A DNA stretch of 64,000 bases from Murinocardiopsis flavida. GTDB taxonomy: Bacteria; Actinomycetota; Actinomycetes; Streptosporangiales; Streptosporangiaceae. Location of the stretch: assembly GCF_003014485.1 (NCBI RefSeq), contig NZ_PYGA01000021.1, forward strand, positions 62,001-126,000. The letters run 5' to 3'. A model generated the notes under the pieces. That model did not search any database. It saw only the letters and a list, made by a program, of their open reading frames with translations, and was not told the origin of the DNA. Shown here one piece after another: positions 42,367 through 49,929 of this stretch; within the stretch, counting starts at the first letter, position 1; every line of letters starts with the position of its first letter. A program made the translations under genes and the position numbers.

Positions 42367-43617
42367 TCAGGGGCCGTCAGGCCCGCGGTCTGTTGTCGCG
42401 AACGACCTTCGATATGGGCCCCCCTCGGTTCTCGCGGGAGCGATGCGGTGTACGGCGGGGCCGTCGGTCTCGACGATCGTGGCTCCGTGCCGCCGCAACC
42501 GGCCGAGCAGGTCCCGCAGCAGGTGGCCGGTGAACACCTCGGCCGCGCGCAGTACGCCGTGGGGCAGCGCCGGGTTCTCGCGCAGCAGCACCCGGACCGA
42601 CTCGGCGAGGGCGCCGCCGGTGAGGAGGGCCATGCCCGAGACCGCCGAGCGGTCGCCGCCACGCGCGAGGACCAGGAGGGACCTGCGTTCGGGCTTCGGG
42701 CCGTGCCGCGCGACCCCCTCGGCCACGAGGACGGTCACGTCCCGGTCCCGGGCACGAGGGGTGATCCGGGGAGCGAGCACGGCGTCGAGCACGTCGCGCG
42801 GGACCACGTGGACGCCGCCCACGCGCACAGGGGACTCCTGGAGCATGCCGACGGCCGCGAGCAGCCGCACCTTCTCGGCGAACCCGGGCCAGCGCAGGGT
42901 CTTCTGCGTCATGTCCGACACGCCGGACAGCAGCGGTCCGTCGGCCGGCCACGTCTGCATCGCGTCATGGCTCGCCTCCAGGACGCCGACACCGGGTACC
43001 TCCACCAGCTCCGTTCCGGTGAAGCGTTCGACCTCGACGATCCGGCCCCGGCGGACGGCATGGGCCCGGCGCTGGTCGATCGTGAGCCGGGTGCCGAACC
43101 AGCTGCTGTGCCCCAACGGGGGGCGCGGTTGCTGTGGGACGCCGCCGCACAGGACGCTCAGTCCGGTGCCGTCGCCGAGGCGGGCGAGCAGTTCGGTGGC
43201 CAGGATCTCGGTCAGCCCCGGCTCCAGGCCCACGGGCAGCAGCGCCCGGCAGCCCCGGGCCGACTCGCCGAGCAACTGGCGGGGGTCGCCCGGCGGCTGC
43301 CCGATGCCGGTCACCGGCACACCCCGGCCGAGGCCATACGCGATGATCGGTTCCGCGTCCTTCCAGGTCAGCGCCGTTGCTAGCACGTTCGCGCGGCTTA
43401 CCGCCCGCCGCACCTGCTCCTGCTCCGCGGTGCCGTGCACCACCTCGACCGAGCCGCCCAGCTCGGCGTAGCGCGTCCTCGCGTGTGCGGCCCGGTCCGG
43501 ATCGCGATCGGCCAGCAGCAGGCGCAGGCGGCCGTCGCGCACGTCCTCGGTGAGGTTGTCGGCGGCGGCGATACCCATGGGACCGCAGCCCACGAGCACA
43601 CATTGCGGCGCGCCCAC
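42367..43617 (-). CDS. Saccharopine-dehydrogenase-like protein
   Basis: 416 residues from GTG 43617, one base after the N-hydroxylase stop. CVLVGCGPMGIAAADNL is a Rossmann dinucleotide site, followed by LLLADRDPDRA; the middle holds VGLEPGLTEILA, typical of saccharopine dehydrogenase-type folds. An N-N adduct of lysine with an amino acid resembles saccharopine in shape, and oxidative cleavage would release the hydrazino acid and aminoadipate semialdehyde. I propose that step for this enzyme; in the s56-p1 pathway the step is done by an FAD oxidase instead. Confidence 0.72.
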   Translation of the reverse strand: MGAPQCVLVGCGPMGIAAADNLTEDVRDGRLRLLLADRDPDRAAHARTRYAELGGSVEVVHGTAEQEQVRRAVSRANVLATALTWKDAEPIIAYGLGRGVPVTGIGQPPGDPRQLLGESARGCRALLPVGLEPGLTEILATELLARLGDGTGLSVLCGGVPQQPRPPLGHSSWFGTRLTIDQRRAHAVRRGRIVEVERFTGTELVEVPGVGVLEASHDAMQTWPADGPLLSGVSDMTQKTLRWPGFAEKVRLLAAVGMLQESPVRVGGVHVVPRDVLDAVLAPRITPRARDRDVTVLVAEGVARHGPKPERRSLLVLARGGDRSAVSGMALLTGGALAESVRVLLRENPALPHGVLRAAEVFTGHLLRDLLGRLRRHGATIVETDGPAVHRIAPARTEGGPYRRSFATTDRGPDGP

Positions 43618-43618
43618 G

Positions 43619-45160
43619 TCAGCCCCGCCGCCCTTCCGCGGGCACCGTCACGTCCAGGTAGGCGCCGTCCACCGCGGTGGTCTCGTTCGCGGTGTGCAGG
43701 CCCGGCCATTCACAGGTCGACGTCCGTCCTCCGGTTCGAAAATGAGCCGTCCCGACCAGGGAGTTGAGGATATGCGCGGCCCGCCAGGACGCCAGGCTCA
43801 GGTTGGGATCGGCGATTCCGTGCGAGTGGCGTCCCGCGTTGAGGAAGAAGATCCGGTTGCGGTCGGGGCCTGCCCAGGGCACCGAGTAGTCGTCCCGCAG
43901 CGGGAGACCCAGCGGGCTGGGGTCGGGAAGCCGGTCCGCCAGCGGAGCGAGGAAGTCGGGCAGCGCGAACTCGTAGCCCGTGGCGAGTACGACAGTGTCG
44001 ACGATGGACCCGCCCCGGGTCCCGGAGTCCTGATGCAGCAGCCCCAGGTGCCAGCCGGTTCCCTGCGGGCTCATGTCGCGCAGGGCGTTCCCCGGCAGCA
44101 ACCGGTAGCGGATGGGGTCGGGGTCGGCGAAGTCGTTCTCGTACAACCGGCGATATATGTGCTGAAGCAGAGCGGTCGAGATCCCGTCGCTGGCCAATTG
44201 CTGCCGGCTCAGGAGGTCATGGCGCCGCTCCGGGGCCAGTTGGTGAAAGTAACGGACATAGTCCGGATGGAAGAATTCGTTGGTGAATGCGGAGTCGTCC
44301 ATGCACGCGAATGTGTTCCGTCTGGTGATCCACGTGATGGAGGCCGGCCGCCGCGCGGGCGGCCGATCCAGCAGATGCGAGAATATCTCCGCGCCGCTCT
44401 GCCCCCCGCCGACTACTGCGACATGCTGGCCGACCATGCGTTCACGCGCCGCGAGAAAGTCGGAAGAATGCAGGACCCGGGGTCCGACGTGCGATTTCGC
44501 GCAAGCGGGGATCGACGGGACCAGTCCCGCTCCGACGGATAGGTTCCGTGCGGTGTACACCCCTTGTTCGGTGTGCACGTGAAAGGAATCCGAGAGGAAC
44601 TGCACGTGCGTCACGCCACGGCTGAATTCGGCGTTGGCCAACTGCCCGGCCGCCCATGCGTAGTACCGGGCGAACTCCCAGCGCGGCACCGGGACCTGCG
44701 GCGTGCTGGCGAAACGGTGGATGCGTCCGGTGTGCACAAGGAAGTTGAGGAAGCTGAAGCGATTGGTGGGCTCCACCAAGGACACGAGGTCCTTGAGGAA
44801 TGACACTTGCAGGTCCGACTCGGGGAAGAGGACGCGCGGGTGCCATCTGTTGTCGGCCCGCTGCTCCAGGAAATGGGTGCGCATTTGCGGAACAGAGGTC
44901 GCCAGGCAGGCGGTGCTGAGGTTGAACGGGCCGAGTCCGATGCCCAGCAGATCGAATTCCCGACTCCTCGCCGGATCCCCGCCGTCCGTGTCCCGCTTGC
45001 GCGGCCGTGGCGCCTCGGCGCGCATGTTCTCGCCCGTTTGCCCGTTGACCGACTCGAATTGCGCCGTCCGGTCGATAGGGCCCGAGAAACCGTCGGGAAT
45101 CCCTGGCGGCAGCGGACCATTGGTCGGTCCGCCGCCACCAGGCGCTGCCTTCTCGTTCAT
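43619..45160 (-). CDS. Lysine/ornithine N-monooxygenase
   Basis: 513 residues. FAD site GIGLGPFNLS (residues 73-82), substrate motif FPESDLQVSFLKDLVSLVEP, NADPH site VAVVGGGQSGAE (about 250), and the C-terminal VLATGYEFALPDFL. This is the SidA/IucD/PvdA family, which hydroxylates the side-chain amine of lysine or ornithine with FAD and NADPH. The first 68 residues are a Pro/Gly-rich extension not usual in the family; ATG at residue 46 is an alternative, but ATG 45160 has a good GGAGGG site. It is the first gene of the operon. With a cupin and MetRS downstream, N6-hydroxylysine for N-N bond formation is likelier than siderophore synthesis. Confidence 0.92.
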   Translation of the reverse strand: MNEKAAPGGGGPTNGPLPPGIPDGFSGPIDRTAQFESVNGQTGENMRAEAPRPRKRDTDGGDPARSREFDLLGIGLGPFNLSTACLATSVPQMRTHFLEQRADNRWHPRVLFPESDLQVSFLKDLVSLVEPTNRFSFLNFLVHTGRIHRFASTPQVPVPRWEFARYYAWAAGQLANAEFSRGVTHVQFLSDSFHVHTEQGVYTARNLSVGAGLVPSIPACAKSHVGPRVLHSSDFLAARERMVGQHVAVVGGGQSGAEIFSHLLDRPPARRPASITWITRRNTFACMDDSAFTNEFFHPDYVRYFHQLAPERRHDLLSRQQLASDGISTALLQHIYRRLYENDFADPDPIRYRLLPGNALRDMSPQGTGWHLGLLHQDSGTRGGSIVDTVVLATGYEFALPDFLAPLADRLPDPSPLGLPLRDDYSVPWAGPDRNRIFFLNAGRHSHGIADPNLSLASWRAAHILNSLVGTAHFRTGGRTSTCEWPGLHTANETTAVDGAYLDVTVPAEGRRG

Positions 45161-45205
45161 GAACCCTCCGTCTCGCCGGTGACGACCGCGCGCACATGAA
45201 AGAAA

Positions 45206-45505
45206 CAGGTGTGCGGCGAAGGTCGCGGTGCCGGAAAGGGGTGGTTGATCTCGACGTCAGGCGTAGAAGGGGTCGGCAATGGACGCGAGGAAACTTCTTC
45301 CCCATGCGCTAAAGCACGATATGGGTCACATCGGAGAAATGCAAGGTGTGCGGCGAAGCCCGAGGGATCGAAAAGGGTGGCCTATTTGAACGTCAGGCGC
45401 AGAAGGGGCCAGCAATAGACACCAGGACACTCCGTCCCCATGCGTCACTGCACCATGTGTGCCGAAATGTGGGCGACGTCGGATAAATGCAAGGTGTGCG
45501 GCCGG
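45206..45505. repeat. Imperfect tandem repeat in the divergent promoter region
   Basis: The block starting AGGTGTGCGGCGAA at 45206 is followed by a diverged second copy from 45343 and the start of a third at 45491 (periods of about 137 and 148 bases). Shared landmarks are ACGTCAGGCG, AGAAGGGG and CCCCATGCG...AAATGCAAGGTGTGCGG. It fills the 369-base space between the N-hydroxylase and ATP-grasp genes and may carry duplicated operators for both. Confidence 0.7.
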
Positions 45506-45529
45506 GGGCCCAGGGGTACCTGTCCCACC

Positions 45530-46783
45530 ATGACCAGTCGCTCGGTAATCTTCGCCGGAACCCGATTCCTCCCTGCCGAGGTGATCCCCGCGGCATTCGG
45601 AGCATTGGAAGCCGGCTACAAGGTGGCACTCCTGTCATCGGCCCCACCTCTGTTCTCCTCGGCTGCCCTGGACGACATCGAGATCGTCGATATGAGCGAC
45701 CGCGCTCAAGCGATGGAGGCCGCACTGCGGCTGGCCGACCGGACGAACGCCCAGGGTGTCATTACCTGGTCGGAGCTTTACGTGGAACTCGCAGCGGCCA
45801 TCGCCCAGAAATTCGGCTGGCCCGGACCGAGCCCGGAAGCGGCGCACCGCGCCAGGAACAAGCACTCGATGCGCCAGGCCCTCAAGGACCGGCCCGACCT
45901 GATTCCCGACTTCCGCCTCGTCCGCAGCCTGGAAGACCTGCGAACGGCGTCCCGGGAAATCGGTGCGCCCGCAGTACTCAAACCCGCGGGCGCCGCCGGA
46001 AGCAAGGCCATCCTGACCGTGGATCACGGCTGCGACCTGTCCGAGCTGTACGCCACGGCCACCCGGCTGACGGCACTGGAACGGTGCGACCCCTACTTCG
46101 GCGAGTATCCCGGTGAATTCGTGTACGAGGAGCGCCTCGGCGGCACCGAGCACTCGGTCCACGGATTCGTCTACCAAGGCAGGATGTCCATCGCCGGTAT
46201 CACCGACAAGTGGGTGACACCCGATGTGTTCTCCGAGTACCAGGCGGTCCACCCCTCGCGCCTCGGCGACGCCGAGCAGAGGGCGGTCCGTGCGCTCACC
46301 GACGCGGTAGTGACGCGCATCGGGCTGGACAACTGCGCGTTCCACCTGGACTGCCGCGTCTTGGACGACGGCACCGCCCGCATGCTCGAAATCGGTGCCC
46401 GCCCCGGTGGCGGATACATCACATCGCACCTGATTCCCGCCAGCACCGGCATCCCCTTCCACGCGAACGCGGTGCGTGTGGCTACGGGTGAGGCGCCGCA
46501 CATGACCCCGACGCGGTCCCTCTACGCAGGCGGCCGCTACATCCTCGCCACCGAACCCGGGGTGTTCCACGGCTTCGAGGGGTTGAACGACGTACTCGGC
46601 CTGGCCGGAATCGAGCACTTCACGATGGAGAAGGAGATCGGCGCCGACGTGGTCCTGCCCCCGGAGGAGGCGCTGAGTTCCCTGATCGGCTCGGCCATCG
46701 TCCGGGCCCCTGACTACGACGAGGTCCTAGGGCTCATGCAGTCCGCCGAACGCCTCTCCCGGCCGCGCATCGCCAGTTGCTGA
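45530..46783 (+). CDS. ATP-grasp ligase
   Basis: 417 residues from ATG 45530. The N-terminal Rossmann-like domain (SVIFAGTRFLPAEVIPAAF) is followed by the ATP-grasp module: LKPAGAAGSKAIL loop (about residue 150), EFVYEERLGG, and the metal-binding end CRVLDDGTARMLEIGARPGGG. Such ligases couple a carboxylate to an amine through an acyl phosphate, often making amides or dipeptides. It is divergent from the N-hydroxylase operon and probably joins the hydrazine or beta-alanine unit to another acid. An upstream in-frame ATG at 45440 would add a 30-residue CxxC...CxxC segment, discussed among the findings. Confidence 0.85.
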   Translation: MTSRSVIFAGTRFLPAEVIPAAFGALEAGYKVALLSSAPPLFSSAALDDIEIVDMSDRAQAMEAALRLADRTNAQGVITWSELYVELAAAIAQKFGWPGPSPEAAHRARNKHSMRQALKDRPDLIPDFRLVRSLEDLRTASREIGAPAVLKPAGAAGSKAILTVDHGCDLSELYATATRLTALERCDPYFGEYPGEFVYEERLGGTEHSVHGFVYQGRMSIAGITDKWVTPDVFSEYQAVHPSRLGDAEQRAVRALTDAVVTRIGLDNCAFHLDCRVLDDGTARMLEIGARPGGGYITSHLIPASTGIPFHANAVRVATGEAPHMTPTRSLYAGGRYILATEPGVFHGFEGLNDVLGLAGIEHFTMEKEIGADVVLPPEEALSSLIGSAIVRAPDYDEVLGLMQSAERLSRPRIASC

Positions 46784-46800
46784 GCGACTCCGCCGGGGGA

Positions 46801-46857
46801 TCTCGTGCGAGTCGAGCTTCGCCTCGGCTCGCACCACGCGTTTCACGGGATGGCAGG
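46801..46857. repeat. Dispersed 57 bp repeat with hairpin, copy 2
   Basis: The first 34 bases are identical to 21081-21114. On the minus strand it reads CHPVKRVVRAEAKLDSHE, a recombinase C-terminal tail like that beside tRNA-Leu. It lies between the convergent ATP-grasp and rifampin phosphotransferase genes and may end both transcripts. It may also mark the right edge of the acquired region. Confidence 0.8.
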
Positions 46858-46960
46858 TCCCGGCCGCCGGCGCCGCTCGGTAGCGGGCGGGTTTCACGTG
46901 TCGCATCCCGCGATCGCGGGATCCGCCGCTTGGCGGGCCGCCGCTTCTCTGCGCGGGCGG

Positions 46961-49630
46961 TCATGGCAGGATCTCGACGTAGCCGTCGGTTCCGTGTACG
47001 CGGATCCGCTGCCCGTCGCGGATCCGCCGGGTGGCCTGCTCCACCCCCACGACGGCCGGCAGGCCGTACTCCCTGGCGATCACCGCGCCGTGGGTCATCA
47101 GTCCGCCCACCTCCGTCACCAGGCCCGCGATTCCGACGAACAGCGGCGACCAACTGGGGTCCGTGAAGGCCGTGACCAGGATGTCGTCCGCGTCGAGGTC
47201 GGCGTCCGCCATGTCCAGGACGACGCGGGCCCGTCCCTCGACGGTCCCGGCGGACACGGCCAGGCCGACCAGGGCTCCGGCCGGCACGTCGGCGCGCCGG
47301 TACGCCCCGTTGACGGCCTCACCGTCCGAGGTGAGCACCCGGGGCGGTGTGAGCGCGCGGTACGACCGGAACGCGTCCTTGCGCTGCGGGATGAGCCGGT
47401 CGTCCACCCGGTTCGAGCGCACGGCGTCGTGGAGTTCCTGGAAGGTGAGGTAGAAGATGTCCTCCTGCTCCGCGAGCACGCCGGCCTGCACGAGGCGACC
47501 GGCCTCCGCCAGCAGGGCCCGCTTGTAGACGAAGTAGCGGCTGATGATGCCGTACTTCGGGTACTCCCGGTACCCGATGAAGGCTCTGACCTGGTCGATC
47601 ATCCGCTTGGCCGCGTCGGCCCTGCTGTCCCCGTCCGGCAGGGCACGCAAGCGTGACAGCACGTCCCGTTCCTTCTGCTGCGCCTTCTGCCGCCCCTGCT
47701 CGAAGCGCCGCTCGGCGGCGCCCGGCTCGAAGTTCTCGACGTTGTCGAGGATCACGGGCACGAGCGTGGCGGGGCGCTCGCGCCAGCGCGGCCTCGTGAT
47801 GTCGATCTCGCCGACGCAGCGCATGCCGTACCGGTCGAGGTAGGCCTCTATGGCGTCGCGCGCCTCGGTCCCGCCCGCGAGCTTCGCCAGCGCGTCGAGG
47901 AAGTCGTCGTCCTCGAAGCCCTGGAGGCCCTGGACCCCCTGGACGCCCCGGACGCCCCGGACGCCCCGGACGCCCTGGAGGAACGCCACCACCTCCGGCC
48001 GCGGGCGGATCACGTCCGCGACGTCGAGCAGCGCCAGTCCCATCTCCGACGTGATGTTGTCGGGGGCGGACAGCGTGAGCGTGTCGGCCGCGTTCTTCTC
48101 GCCCAGCCACTCCTGCAACTTGTCGTTGAGCCACCACGTGGCCTCCATCCCCGCCATGATCGCCTGGAGGCTCAGCGGGTCACCGAGGACGCGCTTGTGC
48201 TCCTCGAATGCCTCCAGCAGGAAGTCGAACAGCGCCGGCCCGCTCAACGTCTGGATGTCGCGCTCCAAGGCGGCGATGGACGCCCGGCTGCGCTCGATCA
48301 GCTCGGCGACGATGGCCGGATCGGTCTTGATGGCCGGATCGGTCTCGATCGGGGACGGCGCGCCACCGGCCGGGGGCCCGCCGGGGTCCGCGTCCGGGTG
48401 TGACGGGACGAAGTCGTCGCGGTCGAGGACGGTCTCCAGCGCGTCCCTGACCAGGGGATCGCCTTTCCCCATGGCGTCCAGCAGGCCGGCGCGGCTCGCG
48501 GGCGCGGCCAGGCGGCTGGTGACGTCGACGAACAGCCTCCCGGCGGCCTCGTGCATCGGCACCATGGCCGTCAGCCGCCACATGGACAGCCCCAGTGGCT
48601 TCATGGGGTCGGTCATCATCTGCTGATGCCCCACGGAGACGTAGACGTGGTTCTCCTGGTCATCGGCCTCAGGGACGGGGAACAGCGTCGTGATCGGCCG
48701 GCTCTGCACGATGTGGAAGCCGTCATCGGCCAGGCACCATTCGATGTCCTGCGGGCGGCCGAAGTGCGCTTCGATCCGCCGGCCGAGCCCCACGAGACGC
48801 ACGGCCTGCACGTCCGTCAGCGCCGGCTGCTCCTGCTGCCGCGCGCCGATCGCCACGTCCTGTGTACCGCCCGCCGGCAGGGCGTGAACGGCGCGCTGCT
48901 TGGCGGCGATCGCCTTGGCGACGACCTCGCCGTCTCGCACCGTGAACACGTCCGGGTTCACCAGGCCGGAGACCAGGGCCTCGCCGAGACCGAAGCCGGC
49001 GTCCACGGTGGCGACCTTCCGGTTTCCCGTGACGGGGTCGGCCGTGAACAGGATCCCGGCCGCGTGCGGGAAGACCATCCGCTGCACGACCACGGCCATG
49101 TGGACCGTGCGGTGGTCGATGCCGTTGCGCCGGCGGTAGGTCACGGCCCGCTCGGTGAACAGCGAGGCCCAGCACCGGCTGATGTGCCGGAGGATCGCCG
49201 CATGCCCCGCGATGTTCAAATACGTGTCCTGCTGGCCGGCGAAGGAGGCCGTCGGCAGGTCCTCCGCCGTCGCGCTGGACCGGACGGCGTAGGCGGCGTG
49301 CTCGCCGGACCGGGCGAGTGCGCGGGCGATCGCCGCTGCGAGCTCATCCGGGACGGCGGTCCCCTCGATGGTCCTGCGGACCTGTGCGCTGAGCGTGCGG
49401 ATCGCGTCCCTGTCGTCCGGGTCCGTGCGCGAAAGCCGATCGAGCGGATCGCCGACCGACGGTGCTTCCGCCATGATCCGCCGGAAGGCGTCCGTCGTCA
49501 CGCAGAAGCCGGCCGGCACGCGGATGCCGTCGATCCGCGACAACCCGCCCAGGTGCGCGCCCTTGCCGCCGACGACCGCGGCCTGAAACTCGTCTGCCTC
49601 CTGGAGATCCACCACGTACTGCTCGATCAT
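46961..49630 (-). CDS. rph: Rifampin phosphotransferase
   Basis: 889 residues, near the usual 860-870. The N-terminal part is a PEP-synthase-like ATP-grasp domain (GGKGAHLGGLSRI, AVRSSATAEDLPTASFAGQQ), the middle the rifampin-binding region, and the C-terminus the swivelling phosphohistidine domain with GGLMTHGAVIAREYG (His about 847). It phosphorylates the C21 hydroxyl of rifamycins using ATP and gives resistance. A 9-base tandem repeat (about 47925-47987) encodes a GVRGVRGV-type linker. ATG 49630 has AGGAGGT upstream. The RAE palindrome 139 bases upstream supports the assignment over a plain PEP synthase. Confidence 0.88.
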   Translation of the reverse strand: MIEQYVVDLQEADEFQAAVVGGKGAHLGGLSRIDGIRVPAGFCVTTDAFRRIMAEAPSVGDPLDRLSRTDPDDRDAIRTLSAQVRRTIEGTAVPDELAAAIARALARSGEHAAYAVRSSATAEDLPTASFAGQQDTYLNIAGHAAILRHISRCWASLFTERAVTYRRRNGIDHRTVHMAVVVQRMVFPHAAGILFTADPVTGNRKVATVDAGFGLGEALVSGLVNPDVFTVRDGEVVAKAIAAKQRAVHALPAGGTQDVAIGARQQEQPALTDVQAVRLVGLGRRIEAHFGRPQDIEWCLADDGFHIVQSRPITTLFPVPEADDQENHVYVSVGHQQMMTDPMKPLGLSMWRLTAMVPMHEAAGRLFVDVTSRLAAPASRAGLLDAMGKGDPLVRDALETVLDRDDFVPSHPDADPGGPPAGGAPSPIETDPAIKTDPAIVAELIERSRASIAALERDIQTLSGPALFDFLLEAFEEHKRVLGDPLSLQAIMAGMEATWWLNDKLQEWLGEKNAADTLTLSAPDNITSEMGLALLDVADVIRPRPEVVAFLQGVRGVRGVRGVQGVQGLQGFEDDDFLDALAKLAGGTEARDAIEAYLDRYGMRCVGEIDITRPRWRERPATLVPVILDNVENFEPGAAERRFEQGRQKAQQKERDVLSRLRALPDGDSRADAAKRMIDQVRAFIGYREYPKYGIISRYFVYKRALLAEAGRLVQAGVLAEQEDIFYLTFQELHDAVRSNRVDDRLIPQRKDAFRSYRALTPPRVLTSDGEAVNGAYRRADVPAGALVGLAVSAGTVEGRARVVLDMADADLDADDILVTAFTDPSWSPLFVGIAGLVTEVGGLMTHGAVIAREYGLPAVVGVEQATRRIRDGQRIRVHGTDGYVEILP

Positions 49631-49768
49631 TGCGCTACCTCCTGGGAAGCCGTGCTTCGTTGCACTGCGGCGGCCGATCGAATCACCGGCGTCTCCATCC
49701 CCGTCGACCCTCGTGCCCCCCTGCTTTCGCGCGATGGGGCCTCGACCGATGATTGTGCGCCTCCCCCA

Positions 49769-49788
49769 GGGGCTTGCCGCAAGGCCCC
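49769..49788 (-). promoter_or_regulatory. Rifamycin-associated element (RAE)
   Basis: GGGGCTTGCCGCAAGGCCCC is a near-perfect inverted repeat matching, from memory, the RAE that precedes rifamycin-inactivating genes in actinomycetes and makes them inducible by rifamycins. It lies 139 bases before the rph start. A CACAAT -10-like hexamer follows on the minus strand. Confidence 0.8.
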
Positions 49789-49804
49789 CCATGCGCTATA
49801 CCTT

Positions 49805-49847
49805 GAGAAAGGCAAGGAGATTTTTTCTCCTTGCCTTTCTCTTTTTT
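49805..49847 (+). terminator. AT-rich factor-independent-type terminator
   Basis: GAGAAAGGCAAGGAGA (49805-49820) and its exact complement (49826-49841) form a 16 bp stem around five Ts, followed on the + strand by six Ts. This is a textbook terminator, rare in such GC-rich DNA, but no + strand gene leads into it. On the minus strand the A-run precedes and no T-run follows. The 299-base gap 49631-49929 otherwise holds the rph promoter. Confidence 0.7.
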
Positions 49848-49929
49848 ACATTCTCAATAACTGCACGGTGGGATACGTCCACGCCTGTCGATACGGGTCG
49901 AATTGCGGACGGCCGTCGGCCGCGGAGCG

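Noticed and set aside
43619-45160. Siderophore biosynthesis as the role of the N-hydroxylase
   Set aside because: No NIS synthetase, peptide synthetase, acyl- or formyltransferase or siderophore transporter lies nearby; the cupin and MetRS-like partners fit N-N bond formation better.
46961-49630. Phosphoenolpyruvate synthase for central metabolism
   Set aside because: The domain order, the length, and above all the RAE upstream fit rifampin phosphotransferase; PEP synthase order and PEP-binding C-terminal barrel are absent.
49796-49929. Minus-strand coding through the AT-rich hairpin
   Set aside because: This is the tail of an out-of-frame shadow; the real gene stops at 49930.
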